Assembly (NCBI GenBank): GCA_009781185.1
Contig: WQYP01000028.1
Location: 1 to 34,580 of the forward strand
From: Phycisphaerales bacterium
GTDB lineage: Bacteria > Planctomycetota > Phycisphaerae > WQYP01
Direction of reading: 5' to 3'
DNA length: 34,580 nucleotides
The notes under the pieces are model-generated. The model saw only the letters and a program-made list of their open reading frames with translations, was not told the DNA's origin and did no database searches. Below are positions 1-8,823 of this stretch, piece after piece. The translations under genes were made by a program, and so were the position numbers. Each line of letters opens with the position of its first letter. Within the stretch, counting starts at the first letter, position 1.

Positions 1-9
1 CCACATGTT

Positions 10-2739
10 GTGCGACTTCTTGTTGGTCGTGATGAACATCGAGCCGCCTCCCTGTGCGTGCGGCGTGGCCGCCGCGTGCGGGGGGTGGGGGGGGGGGGGG
101 GCGGGGCGGCGTATGGGCAGCTCGCCAATCTCAAGGTCGTCACCGATGCGAGCCCGGATTACTCCGACATGGAGTCGATGGTCCGATCCATCACCAGCAA
201 CTGGCAGACCGACGCTGAGAAGATGTGGGCGTTATTTTACTGGGATCACAAGGCGCGTCGTCAGACGACGCCGATGGTTCTGCACGGTTATGCGCTGGGC
301 GATCCGATCCGGCAGTACAACGACTACGGCTTCACCATGTGCTCGACGATCTCAGGCATCAAATGTTCGACATGGAATTACATGGGTTATCCTTGCCGGT
401 ACTGGGACATCGGCAATCACACCGTCCCCGACGTCTGGTATGACGGCAAGTTCCACCATTACGACAACTCGCTCTCCTGTTATTATTATTTGCCCGGAAC
501 CACGACGGTGGCCGCGGTCCCGGACATTGGCAAGCCCGGCTCCGGTCCCGAGACCGGCGGCAAGGAAGTCCCCGGTTACATCGCACGCTATTATGCGGCC
601 TGTGGCACCGGCCCCGACGGCTATCTTCAGGGCGCCGACACCGCTCGCGACCTCATGCAGATCGCGGGCGATTTCTCACCCAACGTGCTTAAATATCGCT
701 ATTACTACTACGAGCAGGATCGCGGCCATCGTTACAGTTTGAATCTGCGCCCCAGCGAAGTGTATACGCGGTATTATTCGCGGCAGGACGTCAATTCACC
801 CAACGCGGTGGCGATGAACAAGGAAGGGACCTACAAGGCCGATCCGGCCTATTTTGTGCCCAATCCAGGATTCGAGGGGGGCAAACCTTTTGATCCCGAG
901 TTGGTCAATCCGCGTTACGGCATCCGCGGCAACGGCGAACGCTCATGGACGCCGCCCCTCAATGCCGCCAGCATCGCCGGCCAGACCACGGGCCTCGAAA
1001 ACATCACCGCCGGCAACAACCGCCTCACACTCACCGACGCCGCCAAACCCGGTTTTGCCATCTTCAAAGTCGAAGGCGCCAACGTCATCACCTCCCTCAA
1101 AATCCACGCCGCCGCCACAGGCAATGCGTCGCTGGCCATCTCCACCAACAACGGCATCCAATGGAAGCCCATCGACAAAGATATCAAGGACCTCCAACTC
1201 ATTGACGAAGTCAATGGTGCTTATGAGGTTCTCGTTAAGGTCGGCCTCAATGCCGGCGCTTCGCTGCAATCCATCGCCTTCGACACCATTACGCAGGTCA
1301 ACTCGCACACGCAGCCGCAGCTCAAGCTCGGCCAAAATACCATCTACGTCGGCAATGGCGAGCAGACCGGCACCATCGTCCTCTGGCCCGAACTCAGGGA
1401 CGGCAAATACAAGCCCTACGTCTATCAGGAGGACAACCTGACCGTCGGTGAGTTCACCGGTTGGAAAGGCACGCTTCATTACACCGACGGCGGCAAAGAA
1501 GGCTACATGATCTACAAGATCGACGCTCCGCAGGATATCACCTCCTTCACCTACGGCGCACGCATGTACAACCGTGCGGACAAAAACCACATCGATTTCC
1601 TCCACAGCCTCGATGGCGGCAAGACATGGACCAAGTCTTATTCCTACAGTGATACCGCCGCTCCGTGGGACGTCATCCATTACGAAAAAATCACAAACGT
1701 CCCCGCCGGTACCAAGTCCGTGCTGATCAAGTATTCTCTCAACGGTCCGGGCTCCTGGGATTCGAAAAAAGGCGATACGTATCAGTGTTCGCTCTATGCG
1801 GTGCACATGGAAGTGAATCACAAGCTCGCGGCGCCGGTGGCCGGTCCCGTGGAAGTAACGTTCAACTGGCAGGAACGCCAGAAAGATTACACGACGGTGA
1901 AACGTTCGCATACACAACTGGTCGATAAGCTGCCGGTGACATACACGCTCAACGTCGGCGGATACGACCAGCCGATCGTCGATTCGCTGACCGTGAACCT
2001 GAAAGGCTCGCGTGGCACAGAACCCGTGAAGTACGGCTACTCTGACGGCCATGACGTCGGCGGCAATAAGTTCGTCGGCGTCTGGGCCACCTACGGCAAA
2101 AACCTGGCGATTGGCAAACCCTATACGCTCTCGATTCCTTCCGACACGAACTGGGACGCAGGCGATCCGGATCTGAAAAAGCTCACCGACGGCCGTGTCG
2201 GTTCCTCTTATGCCGGCGGCTATGCCGAAGGAGCCCTCTGGACCGCCGGCAAAAAACCGGAGATCACCGTCGATCTCGGCGAAGTCCAAAAGTGTGCCGC
2301 CTTCCGCATCCACACCACCGGCTACGAATGGTGGGACGCGATGAAAGGCGAAAACAAGGATCAAGTCGAAGTCCTCACCAGTGTCGACGGCAAAGAATTC
2401 ACCTCCCAGGGCTTCTTCGATTTCAACCTGCACTGGAAGGATATTCCGGTGAACTATATGTACACCGACGAGGGGACCTTCTGCGGCCACAACTTTTTCC
2501 TCGCCCCCAAAGCCCCGGTGCAGGCTCGCTTTGTCAAGTATACGCTGACGGCCAACCGCTTCTCCGGCGTGACCGAGGTGCAGGTGCTCGATAGTTTCGA
2601 GTTCAAGCCCTTCGACCTGAAGATTGCGTTGCCCGATCCTTCGCAGAATGGCAAAGCTCCGCCCAAGCCGGACGTGTCGCCCAATGCCAAGAAGTGGAAG
2701 GACGGCGAATTGCCGACGACCATCGGAAAGTCGTTCTAA
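10..2739 (+). CDS. Exported transglutaminase-like / Asp-box / F5/8 type C domain protein, copy 1 (5' end unreliable)
   Basis: First of three tandem paralogues. The frame is open to the window edge and GTG at 10 is only a nominal start. Similarity to copies 2 and 3 begins near base 109 (residues AYGQLANLK against AYAQLANLK). The residues before that are Gly/Arg-rich and do not form a signal peptide, so the true N-terminus is missing or corrupted by a G15 run at 87-101. The protein then follows its sisters. A transglutaminase-like region shows Cys in TMCSTIS, His in GNHTVPDVW and Asp in HHYDNS. The middle region has Asp-box-like motifs STNNGIQW and SLDGGKTW. A C-terminal F5/8C-like domain includes EITVDLG, AAFRIH and VQARFVKY. 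The pattern suggests a secreted glycan- or surface-binding protein. Catalytic activity is inferred from motif spacing only. Confidence 0.85.
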   Translation: MRLLVGRDEHRAASLCVRRGRRVRGVGGGGGGAAYGQLANLKVVTDASPDYSDMESMVRSITSNWQTDAEKMWALFYWDHKARRQTTPMVLHGYALGDPIRQYNDYGFTMCSTISGIKCSTWNYMGYPCRYWDIGNHTVPDVWYDGKFHHYDNSLSCYYYLPGTTTVAAVPDIGKPGSGPETGGKEVPGYIARYYAACGTGPDGYLQGADTARDLMQIAGDFSPNVLKYRYYYYEQDRGHRYSLNLRPSEVYTRYYSRQDVNSPNAVAMNKEGTYKADPAYFVPNPGFEGGKPFDPELVNPRYGIRGNGERSWTPPLNAASIAGQTTGLENITAGNNRLTLTDAAKPGFAIFKVEGANVITSLKIHAAATGNASLAISTNNGIQWKPIDKDIKDLQLIDEVNGAYEVLVKVGLNAGASLQSIAFDTITQVNSHTQPQLKLGQNTIYVGNGEQTGTIVLWPELRDGKYKPYVYQEDNLTVGEFTGWKGTLHYTDGGKEGYMIYKIDAPQDITSFTYGARMYNRADKNHIDFLHSLDGGKTWTKSYSYSDTAAPWDVIHYEKITNVPAGTKSVLIKYSLNGPGSWDSKKGDTYQCSLYAVHMEVNHKLAAPVAGPVEVTFNWQERQKDYTTVKRSHTQLVDKLPVTYTLNVGGYDQPIVDSLTVNLKGSRGTEPVKYGYSDGHDVGGNKFVGVWATYGKNLAIGKPYTLSIPSDTNWDAGDPDLKKLTDGRVGSSYAGGYAEGALWTAGKKPEITVDLGEVQKCAAFRIHTTGYEWWDAMKGENKDQVEVLTSVDGKEFTSQGFFDFNLHWKDIPVNYMYTDEGTFCGHNFFLAPKAPVQARFVKYTLTANRFSGVTEVQVLDSFEFKPFDLKIALPDPSQNGKAPPKPDVSPNAKKWKDGELPTTIGKSF
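80..108. other. G-rich contig-edge tract
   Basis: A run of six G, one T, fifteen G (87-101), then C and four G sits exactly where the signal peptide of copy 1 should be encoded. Bases before about 109 show no similarity to the matching parts of copies 2 and 3. A long G run at a contig edge is typical of sequencing or assembly artefact, so the sequence before about 109 should not be trusted. Confidence 0.6.
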
Positions 2740-2792
2740 GAGCGGCAATGGAGTTCGCTCCGCGGCGCTCGAGATTCACGGTTTTTTCTTTT
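2740..2792 (+). terminator. Possible weak terminator or attenuator between copies 1 and 2
   Basis: Immediately after the copy 1 stop, GAGCG (2740-2744) can pair with CGCTC (2766-2770). An inner GGAG-TTCG-CTCC stem-loop lies at 2750-2761. A T-rich stretch follows at 2782-2792. The helix is interrupted and the T run is about 11 bases away, so it may only partly terminate. It also lies in the leader of copy 2. Confidence 0.3.
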
Positions 2793-2806
2793 CGGGAGTT
2801 TCTTTT

Positions 2807-5506
2807 ATGAAGCGATTTTCTTTCCTACTTGGAGCGGCCGTCGCGATGGCGATGGCTGTTCCGGCGCACGCTCAGTTCGCCAACGTCAAGGTCGTCACAG
2901 ATGCCAATCCGGATTATTCCGATATGGAATCGATGGTGCATTCGATCACCAGCAATTGGACAGCCGACGCCGACAAAATGTGGGCCCAATTTTACTGGGC
3001 TCACATCGGCCGCCGGCAGACCGCCCCGATGATCCTGCACGGCGACGCCCTGACCGATCCGATCCGCCAGTTCAACGACTACGGTTACACCATGTGCTCG
3101 ACGATCGCCGGCATCAAGTGCTCGACCTGGAACTACATGAATTATCCCTGCCGGTATTGGGACATCGGCGCGCACACCGTGCCGGACGTCTGGTACGACG
3201 GCCGATTCCACCACTACGACAACTCCCTCTCCACGATGTATACCTTGGAGGACGGCAAAACCGTCGCCGGTGTTCCAGACGTCGGACGTAAAGGCAAAGG
3301 CCCCGAGACCGACGGCCAGGAAGTTAAAGGCTACATCGGCTACTACAAATGCCTCCACGCCACCGGCCCCAAGAGCTACCTCGAAGGCGCCGACTGCGAA
3401 CGCTCCCTCAAGCACATGGCCGAAGAATGCTTCAATCCCAACTACCTCAAATACCGCTATTACCTCTACGATCAGGACCGCGGCCATCGCTACAGCCTGA
3501 ACCTCCGCGATGGCGAGGTCTACACCCGCTACTACAGTCGTCAGGACGCCAATTCCCCCAACGCCGTGCAGCAGCAGGATGGCGACGCGAGCTACAAAGC
3601 GGATCCGGCTTATTTCGTGCCCAACAACGGCAAGGACCCGGAATCCTTCAACTCACGTTTCCATCTCCGCGGCAACGGCGAACGCGCTTGGACCCCACTC
3701 CTCGATGCCGCCCACATCGCCAGCCAGACGGCAGGCCTTGAAAACATCACCGCCGGCAACAACGGCCTCACTCTCACCGACGCCGCCAAACCCGGCTTCG
3801 CCATCTTCAAAGTCGAAGGCGCCAACGTCATTACCTCCCTCCAAATCAAAGCCCAAGCCGCCGGCAATGCATCCCTCGCCATTTCCACCACCAACGGCGT
3901 AACGTGGAAACAGATCGACAAAGATATCAAAGACCTCAAACTCGTCGAAGAAGTCAACGGCTCTTACGAAGTCCTCGTCAAAGTCAGCCTCAATGTCGGC
4001 GCTTCGCTCCAATCGATCAACTTCAACACCATCACTCAGCTCAACGCCAAGACGCAACCGCAGCTCAAGATCGGCAAAAACACCGTCTATGTCGGCAATG
4101 GCGAGCAGACCGGCACGATCACCTTCTGGCCGCAGCTCTGGGGCAACGCCTACAAACCCTACATCTTTGAAGAGTCGAACATCGTCTCCTCGGAAGGCAG
4201 CCAGGGCTACATGGGCTCCATGTGGCCGAATGACGCCAGCAAAGACGGCTACATCGTCTTCAAAATCGACGCCCCGAGCGATCTGACCTCCATCACTTAC
4301 GGCGGCCGCTTTTACAACCGCGGCCAAAAAGCACATATCGATATGCTGCACTCCTTCGACGGCGGCAAAACGTGGAAGCAGAGCTACTCGCTCACCGACA
4401 CCAAGTCGCCCTGGGATGTGGTCCATTACGAAACCGTGACGGATATCCCGGCGGGCGCCAAGTCCGTGCTGTTCAAGTATTTGATGAACTCTTCGGCCAG
4501 CGGCAGCGGCCCGAACGTCTGCTCACTCTTTGCCGTTCACATGGAAGCCAATCACAAGCTCGCCGCCCCCTCGAACGGGCCGGTGGAAGTCACCTTCAAC
4601 TGGTCCGAGCGCCAGGCGGATTACTCGCTGGTGAAGCGCTCGCACACGCAACTGGTCGATAAACTGCCGGCGATTTACACCATCAACGTCGGCGGCGTAG
4701 ACCACCCCGTCGTCGATGCCCTGACCGTCAACCTCAAAGGCTCCCGTCCGGACGTGAAGTACGGTTATTCCGACGGCAAAGACGTCGGCGGCGAAAAATT
4801 CGTCGGCGTCTGGGCCACTTACGGCAAAAACCTCGCCGCCAACAAACCCTACACTGTCAGCATCAAGCCCTTGCCCAAAGAAAGCTCCTGGGGCGCCAAT
4901 GACGACAGCGGAAAGCGACTGACCGACACCTTCGTCGGCGCCCCCTACAACGGCGGCAGCAATTATCAGGACGGCGCCATGTGGAACAAGCCCGTCGATA
5001 TCACCGTCGATCTCGGCTCCCCGCAATCCTGCAAAGCCTTCCGCATCCACATCTACGGCTACGACTTCCAGGACGCCATCAAGGGCCAGGTCAAAGACAA
5101 AGTCGAAGTTCTCACCAGCCTCGACGGCCAGAATTTCACCTCCGCCGGCAACTTCGACTTCAACCTCCGCTGGAAGAACGTTCCGGAGAATTACATGTGG
5201 ACGGACGAAGAATCTTTCTGCGCTCATGTGCATACGCTTCCATTAAAGGATGCCGTCAATGCTCGCTACGTGCAGTTCAAGGTCACTCCCAGCCGCACCA
5301 TGGGCATCAGCGAAGTCATGGTCCTCGACGGCTACGAGTTCAAGCCCTTCGACCTGAAGATCGCATTGCCCGATCCCGCCAACAACGGCAAAGCCCCTCC
5401 CAACGCCGGCGTAAGTCCAAACGCCCGCAAATGGGCCCCGAACGAAAAACTGCCGCAGACCATCGGCAAACCATGGCAAAACGGCGGCCAAAACGCCGAC
5501 GACTAA
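2807..5506 (+). CDS. Exported transglutaminase-like / Asp-box / F5/8 type C domain protein, copy 2
   Basis: An 899-residue paralogue. The start is ATG 2807, chosen because it begins a good signal peptide (MKRFSFLLGAA, cleavage after AHA near residue 22) and has GGGAG 8 bases upstream. A longer frame from 2624 overlaps copy 1 and is rejected. Transglutaminase-like residues are Cys97, His123 and Asp138, spaced as in small transglutaminase-fold proteins. Later come Asp-box-like motifs (STTNGVTW, SFDGGKTW) and a C-terminal F5/8C-like domain (DITVDLG, CKAFRIH, NARYVQFK). Copy 2 diverges from the other two around residues 460-500, where they share HYTDGGKEGYMIY and it has SKDGYIVF. A secreted or surface location is inferred. 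The substrate is unknown. It lies 67 bases after copy 1, so the two may be cotranscribed. Confidence 0.88.
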   Translation: MKRFSFLLGAAVAMAMAVPAHAQFANVKVVTDANPDYSDMESMVHSITSNWTADADKMWAQFYWAHIGRRQTAPMILHGDALTDPIRQFNDYGYTMCSTIAGIKCSTWNYMNYPCRYWDIGAHTVPDVWYDGRFHHYDNSLSTMYTLEDGKTVAGVPDVGRKGKGPETDGQEVKGYIGYYKCLHATGPKSYLEGADCERSLKHMAEECFNPNYLKYRYYLYDQDRGHRYSLNLRDGEVYTRYYSRQDANSPNAVQQQDGDASYKADPAYFVPNNGKDPESFNSRFHLRGNGERAWTPLLDAAHIASQTAGLENITAGNNGLTLTDAAKPGFAIFKVEGANVITSLQIKAQAAGNASLAISTTNGVTWKQIDKDIKDLKLVEEVNGSYEVLVKVSLNVGASLQSINFNTITQLNAKTQPQLKIGKNTVYVGNGEQTGTITFWPQLWGNAYKPYIFEESNIVSSEGSQGYMGSMWPNDASKDGYIVFKIDAPSDLTSITYGGRFYNRGQKAHIDMLHSFDGGKTWKQSYSLTDTKSPWDVVHYETVTDIPAGAKSVLFKYLMNSSASGSGPNVCSLFAVHMEANHKLAAPSNGPVEVTFNWSERQADYSLVKRSHTQLVDKLPAIYTINVGGVDHPVVDALTVNLKGSRPDVKYGYSDGKDVGGEKFVGVWATYGKNLAANKPYTVSIKPLPKESSWGANDDSGKRLTDTFVGAPYNGGSNYQDGAMWNKPVDITVDLGSPQSCKAFRIHIYGYDFQDAIKGQVKDKVEVLTSLDGQNFTSAGNFDFNLRWKNVPENYMWTDEESFCAHVHTLPLKDAVNARYVQFKVTPSRTMGISEVMVLDGYEFKPFDLKIALPDPANNGKAPPNAGVSPNARKWAPNEKLPQTIGKPWQNGGQNADD

Positions 5507-5507
5507 C

Positions 5508-5641
5508 CATAAGGCTAAAGAGGAGCCCCGCATGGCAATGCGGGGCTTCGCTTTGATCTCGCCAAAGACCACCGAAACCGCTTGCGGCGTCGCGGACTTC
5601 GCCTTGCATATGACAATTTGCCATAAAAGATAGTCACACCC
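5508..5641. mobile_element. Degraded copy of the MITE-like element (copy 1)
   Basis: This stretch matches the complete element at 19752-19907. It starts just after the copy 2 stop and includes the perfect 10-bp hairpin at 5524-5547 (AGCCCCGCAT, loop GGCA, ATGCGGGGCT). It continues through CTTGCGGCGTCGCGGAC and CTTGCATATGAC to a right end with CACACCC. The right terminal repeat differs at two positions, and the left terminal repeat is missing or unrecognisable. No target duplication was found. The hairpin lies 18 bases after a stop codon and might help end transcription, but it lacks a clean T run. Confidence 0.6.
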
Positions 5642-5690
5642 GGCCACACCCCCGCAAGCCTCTCGCGGTTGCTTTTTGCAATCAGCTTGA

Positions 5691-5716
5691 AACAATCGCA
5701 ATCTCTTGCGGTTGTT
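5691..5716 (+). promoter_or_regulatory. Hairpin in the leader of copy 3
   Basis: AACAATCGCAA (5691-5701) and TTGCGGTTGTT (5706-5716) form an 11-bp RNA stem with one U-G wobble and a TCTC loop. It lies 47 bases before ATG 5764. A weaker bulged stem followed by TTTTT lies just upstream near 5654-5677 and may be a terminator remnant. The role is unknown. Confidence 0.35.
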
Positions 5717-5763
5717 CATCGTTGTTCTTCTCAAACGTTGTTTCTTTTTTCGTGAGGAATTCC

Positions 5764-8487
5764 ATGAAGCGTTATTTCCCTTTGCTGGCCGCATCCGTGC
5801 TGCTGGCCTCCGTTCCAGCGTATGCCCAGCTCGCCAATCTCAAGGTCGTCACCGATGCCAGTCCGGACTATTCCGACATGGAATCGATGGTGCATTCGAT
5901 CACCAGTAACTGGCAGAGCGATGCCGACAAGATGTGGGCTCTGTTTTACTGGGCTCACATCGCCCGCCGCCAGACCGCCCCGATGATGCTCCACGGCTTC
6001 GCTCAGACCGACCCCATCCGCCAGTTCAACGACTACGGCTACACCATGTGCTCCACCATCTCCGGCATCAAATGCTCCACCTGGCTCTACATGGGTTATC
6101 CTTGCCGATATTTCGATATCAGCAATCACACCGTCCCAGACGTCTGGTACGACGGCCGGTTCCACCACTACGACAACTCGCTCTCCATGTACTACTTCCT
6201 GCCCGACGGCAAGACCGTCGCCAGCGTCGAAGATGTCGGCAAAACCCTCGCCGGCCCCGAAACCGACGGAAAACCCGTCAAAGGCTACATCGCTCTCTAC
6301 CACGCCGCCACCGGCACCGGCCCCAACGGCTACTGCGGAGGCGCCGACACCGAGCGCTCACTCTCCCAGATCGTCGGCGATTTCAGCCCCAATGGCCTCA
6401 AGTACCGCTATTACCTCTACGACCAGGACCGCGGACACCGTTACTCTCTGAATCTGCGCAGCGGCGAAGTCTATACACGCTATTATTCGCGTCAGGATGC
6501 GCAATCACCCAACGCTGTGCAGCAGCGAGACAAATCCGACTACAAGGCCGATCCGGCGTACTTCGTCCCCAACAACGGCAAGGATCCGGAATCCGCCAAC
6601 TCCCGTTACCGCATCCGCGGCAACGGCGACCGCTCTTGGACCCCCGCCCTCGACGCCGCTCATCTCGCTGAATCCGTCTATCAGTCCGACAACATCGCCG
6701 CCGGCGCCAACGGCTTGGCGCTCGCCGACGCCGCCAAACCCGGCTTCGCCATCTTCAAAGTCGAAGGCGCCAACGTCATCACTTCCCTCCAAATCAAAGC
6801 CCAGGCCACAGGCAACGCCGCACTCGCCGTCTCCACCAACAACGGCATCCAGTGGCAGCAGATCGACGGAGACATCAAGGACCTCAAGCTTATCAAGGAA
6901 GTCAACGGCTCCTACGAAGTCCTCGTCAAAATCAGCCTCAATACCGGCGCCTCGCTGCAATCCATCGCCTTCGACACCATCACCCAGCTCAACGCCAAGA
7001 CGCAGCCGCAGCTCAAGCTCGGCAAAAATACCGTCTACGTCGGCAACGGCGAACAGACCGGCACCATCTCCCTCTGGCCCGAACTCAAGGGCGGCAGATA
7101 CAAGCCCTACCTCTTCGCGGAAGATAACCTCACCGCCAGCTCCGACGATTCCTTCCTCGAATGGCAAGGATCCGTCCACTACACCGACGGCGGCAAAGAA
7201 GGCTACATGATCTACAAAATCGACGCACCGCAGGACATCACCTCCTTCACCTACGGTGCTCGCATGTACAACAAAGAAAAGAACAATCACATTGATTTCC
7301 TCCACTCCTACGACGGCGGCAAGACATGGACAACCGATTATACCTACGACGACATCAAGGGCCCGTGGGACGTAATCCACTTCGAGACCGTCACAGGCGT
7401 TCCCGCCGGCACCAAGTCGGTGCTGCTGAAGTACTCGCTCAACGGACCGGGCTCATGGGACAAGAAAAAAGGCAGCAATGGCATATGTTCGCTTTACGCC
7501 GTCCACATGGAAGTGAATCACAAGCTGGCCGCTCCTTCCAATTCGCCCGTCGAAGTCACCTTCAACTGGCGAGAACGCCAGAAGGATTACACGATCGTGC
7601 CTCGCTCCTACACGCAGGCGGTAGACAAACTCCCCGCAACCTTCAACATCAACGTCGGTGGATATGACCAGCCGATCGTTGACTCATTGACCGTCAATCT
7701 CAAAGGCGCCCGCCCGGACGTGAAATATGGCTATTCCGACGGCAAGGACGTCGGCGGCGAAAAATTCGTCGGCAACTGGGTCACCTACGGCAAAAATCTC
7801 GCTCAGGACAAACCCTACTCCGTTTCCGTCCCGCCCGTGGCAGACAAGAAGAGCGTCTGGGGCGCCAACGATGAGTCCGGCAAACGCCTCACCGACGGAC
7901 GCGTCGGGTCCTCCTTCTCCGGCGGCGTGAACTTCGCCGAAGGACCCGCTTGGACCAAAGGCATGAAGCCTGAGATCACCGTCGATCTGGGCAAACCAGA
8001 AAAAATCGCCGCCTTCCGCATCCACATCCTCGGCTATCCCACGCAGGACGCCATGAAAGGCGAAATCAAGGACAAAGTCGAAGTCCTCACCAGCGACGAC
8101 GGCAAGGACTTCAAGTCCGCCGGAAACTTCGACTTCAACCTCTACTGGAAGGACATTCCCGTCAACTACATGTACAACGACGAGGAGACCTTCGCCGCCC
8201 ACAATCACACGATGCTCCTGCCTTCGCCGGTCACCGCCCGTTACGTCAAGTTCGCCGTCGCGGCCTCACGCACAATGGTGATCACGGAAATCCAGGCACT
8301 CGACGGCGTCGAGTCCAAACCTTTCGACCTGAAACTCGCAATGCCCGATCCCGCGCAAAATGGCAAAGCCCCGCCCAACCCGACTCTTTCGCCCAACGCC
8401 CGCAAATGGGCTCCCGACGAAAAGATGCCGCAGACCATCGGCAAACAATGGCGAGGCGAAAGCGGCGAATCCCCCGTCCCGCAGTAA
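5764..8487 (+). CDS. Exported transglutaminase-like / Asp-box / F5/8 type C domain protein, copy 3
   Basis: A 907-residue protein and the best preserved copy. The start ATG 5764 is preceded by GAGGA at the right distance and opens a signal peptide (MKRYFPLLAASVLL, cleavage after AYA at residue 21). Residues 25-150 form a transglutaminase-like region with Cys96, His122 and Asp137. Residues 320-580 form a beta-rich middle with two Asp-box-like motifs, S357-TNNGIQ-W364 and S515-YDGGKT-W522. Residues 675-850 form an F5/8 type C-like domain (EITVDLG 737-743, AAFRIH 749-754, TARYVKF near 824-830). Asp boxes occur in sialidase-like beta-propellers and F5/8C domains often bind carbohydrate, so a glycan-related extracellular role is likely. 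Whether the Cys-His-Asp set is catalytic is not known. No sorting tail was seen. Confidence 0.9.
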   Translation: MKRYFPLLAASVLLASVPAYAQLANLKVVTDASPDYSDMESMVHSITSNWQSDADKMWALFYWAHIARRQTAPMMLHGFAQTDPIRQFNDYGYTMCSTISGIKCSTWLYMGYPCRYFDISNHTVPDVWYDGRFHHYDNSLSMYYFLPDGKTVASVEDVGKTLAGPETDGKPVKGYIALYHAATGTGPNGYCGGADTERSLSQIVGDFSPNGLKYRYYLYDQDRGHRYSLNLRSGEVYTRYYSRQDAQSPNAVQQRDKSDYKADPAYFVPNNGKDPESANSRYRIRGNGDRSWTPALDAAHLAESVYQSDNIAAGANGLALADAAKPGFAIFKVEGANVITSLQIKAQATGNAALAVSTNNGIQWQQIDGDIKDLKLIKEVNGSYEVLVKISLNTGASLQSIAFDTITQLNAKTQPQLKLGKNTVYVGNGEQTGTISLWPELKGGRYKPYLFAEDNLTASSDDSFLEWQGSVHYTDGGKEGYMIYKIDAPQDITSFTYGARMYNKEKNNHIDFLHSYDGGKTWTTDYTYDDIKGPWDVIHFETVTGVPAGTKSVLLKYSLNGPGSWDKKKGSNGICSLYAVHMEVNHKLAAPSNSPVEVTFNWRERQKDYTIVPRSYTQAVDKLPATFNINVGGYDQPIVDSLTVNLKGARPDVKYGYSDGKDVGGEKFVGNWVTYGKNLAQDKPYSVSVPPVADKKSVWGANDESGKRLTDGRVGSSFSGGVNFAEGPAWTKGMKPEITVDLGKPEKIAAFRIHILGYPTQDAMKGEIKDKVEVLTSDDGKDFKSAGNFDFNLYWKDIPVNYMYNDEETFAAHNHTMLLPSPVTARYVKFAVAASRTMVITEIQALDGVESKPFDLKLAMPDPAQNGKAPPNPTLSPNARKWAPDEKMPQTIGKQWRGESGESPVPQ

Positions 8488-8520
8488 TACGCCCGATACC
8501 CTCCAAGACGCCCCCATCAG

Positions 8521-8543
8521 CCCCCGCTCCGCCGGGGGTTTTT
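8521..8543 (+). terminator. Rho-independent terminator after copy 3
   Basis: CCCCCG (8521-8526), loop CTCCGC, and CGGGGG (8533-8538) are followed directly by TTTTTG. It lies 33 bases after the stop of copy 3 and is the clearest intrinsic terminator in the window. It probably ends transcription of the paralogue group. Confidence 0.8.
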
Positions 8544-8552
8544 GTTGGATTG

Positions 8553-8678
8553 CCTGCTCTATCTCAATCCTCTATCAGAGTCGCGACCGTCAGGGAGCGA
8601 CAAGTGCGACAATGCGGAAATAACACTTGTCGCTCCCTGACGGTCGCGGTTCTGATTGGAGGATCGAGACAGAGCAGG
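8553..8678. repeat. Large palindromic intergenic repeat (REP/BIME-like)
   Basis: A perfect 25-bp inverted repeat lies at 8582-8606 and 8624-8648 (core CGACCGTCAGGGAGCGACAA) with a 17-base loop. The pairing extends imperfectly outward to about 54 bp per arm (CCTGCTCT at 8553, AGAGCAGG ending at 8678). It sits in the 336-base gap between the copy 3 gene and the convergent TPR gene. The layout resembles REP-type elements moved by a transposase elsewhere in the genome. No such gene is in the window. It could also act as a bidirectional terminator. Confidence 0.7.
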
Positions 8679-8753
8679 ACCTGCCAATTTTTCGATTCAT
8701 CCAGAAGGATTTTGTGGCACGTTGTTTTATGGAAGTTTCTGACGTCAATGGTT

Positions 8754-8818
8754 TTGGTCATTCGAACTTTCGAACTTTCGAATTTGATTCGTCATTCGAG
8801 TTTCGAATTTCGAATTTC
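8754..8818. repeat. Short-word repeat built on TTTCGAA
   Basis: A run of degenerate copies of the 7-8 base word TTTCGAA/CTTTCGAA, itself nearly palindromic, lies just downstream of the stop of the TPR gene on the minus strand. It is one of a group of intergenic elements in this window built from different short words. Confidence 0.6.
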
Positions 8819-8823
8819 CGCGC

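Noticed and set aside
5..742. Plus-strand frame from ATG 5
   Set aside because: Out of frame with the clear paralogue and without recognisable protein features. It only passes through the artefactual edge.
943..2748. Long open frame (601 codons) on the minus strand opposite copy 1
   Set aside because: It is the antisense of a well-supported gene. GC-rich codon use leaves this frame free of stops, and similar shadows lie opposite copies 2 and 3.
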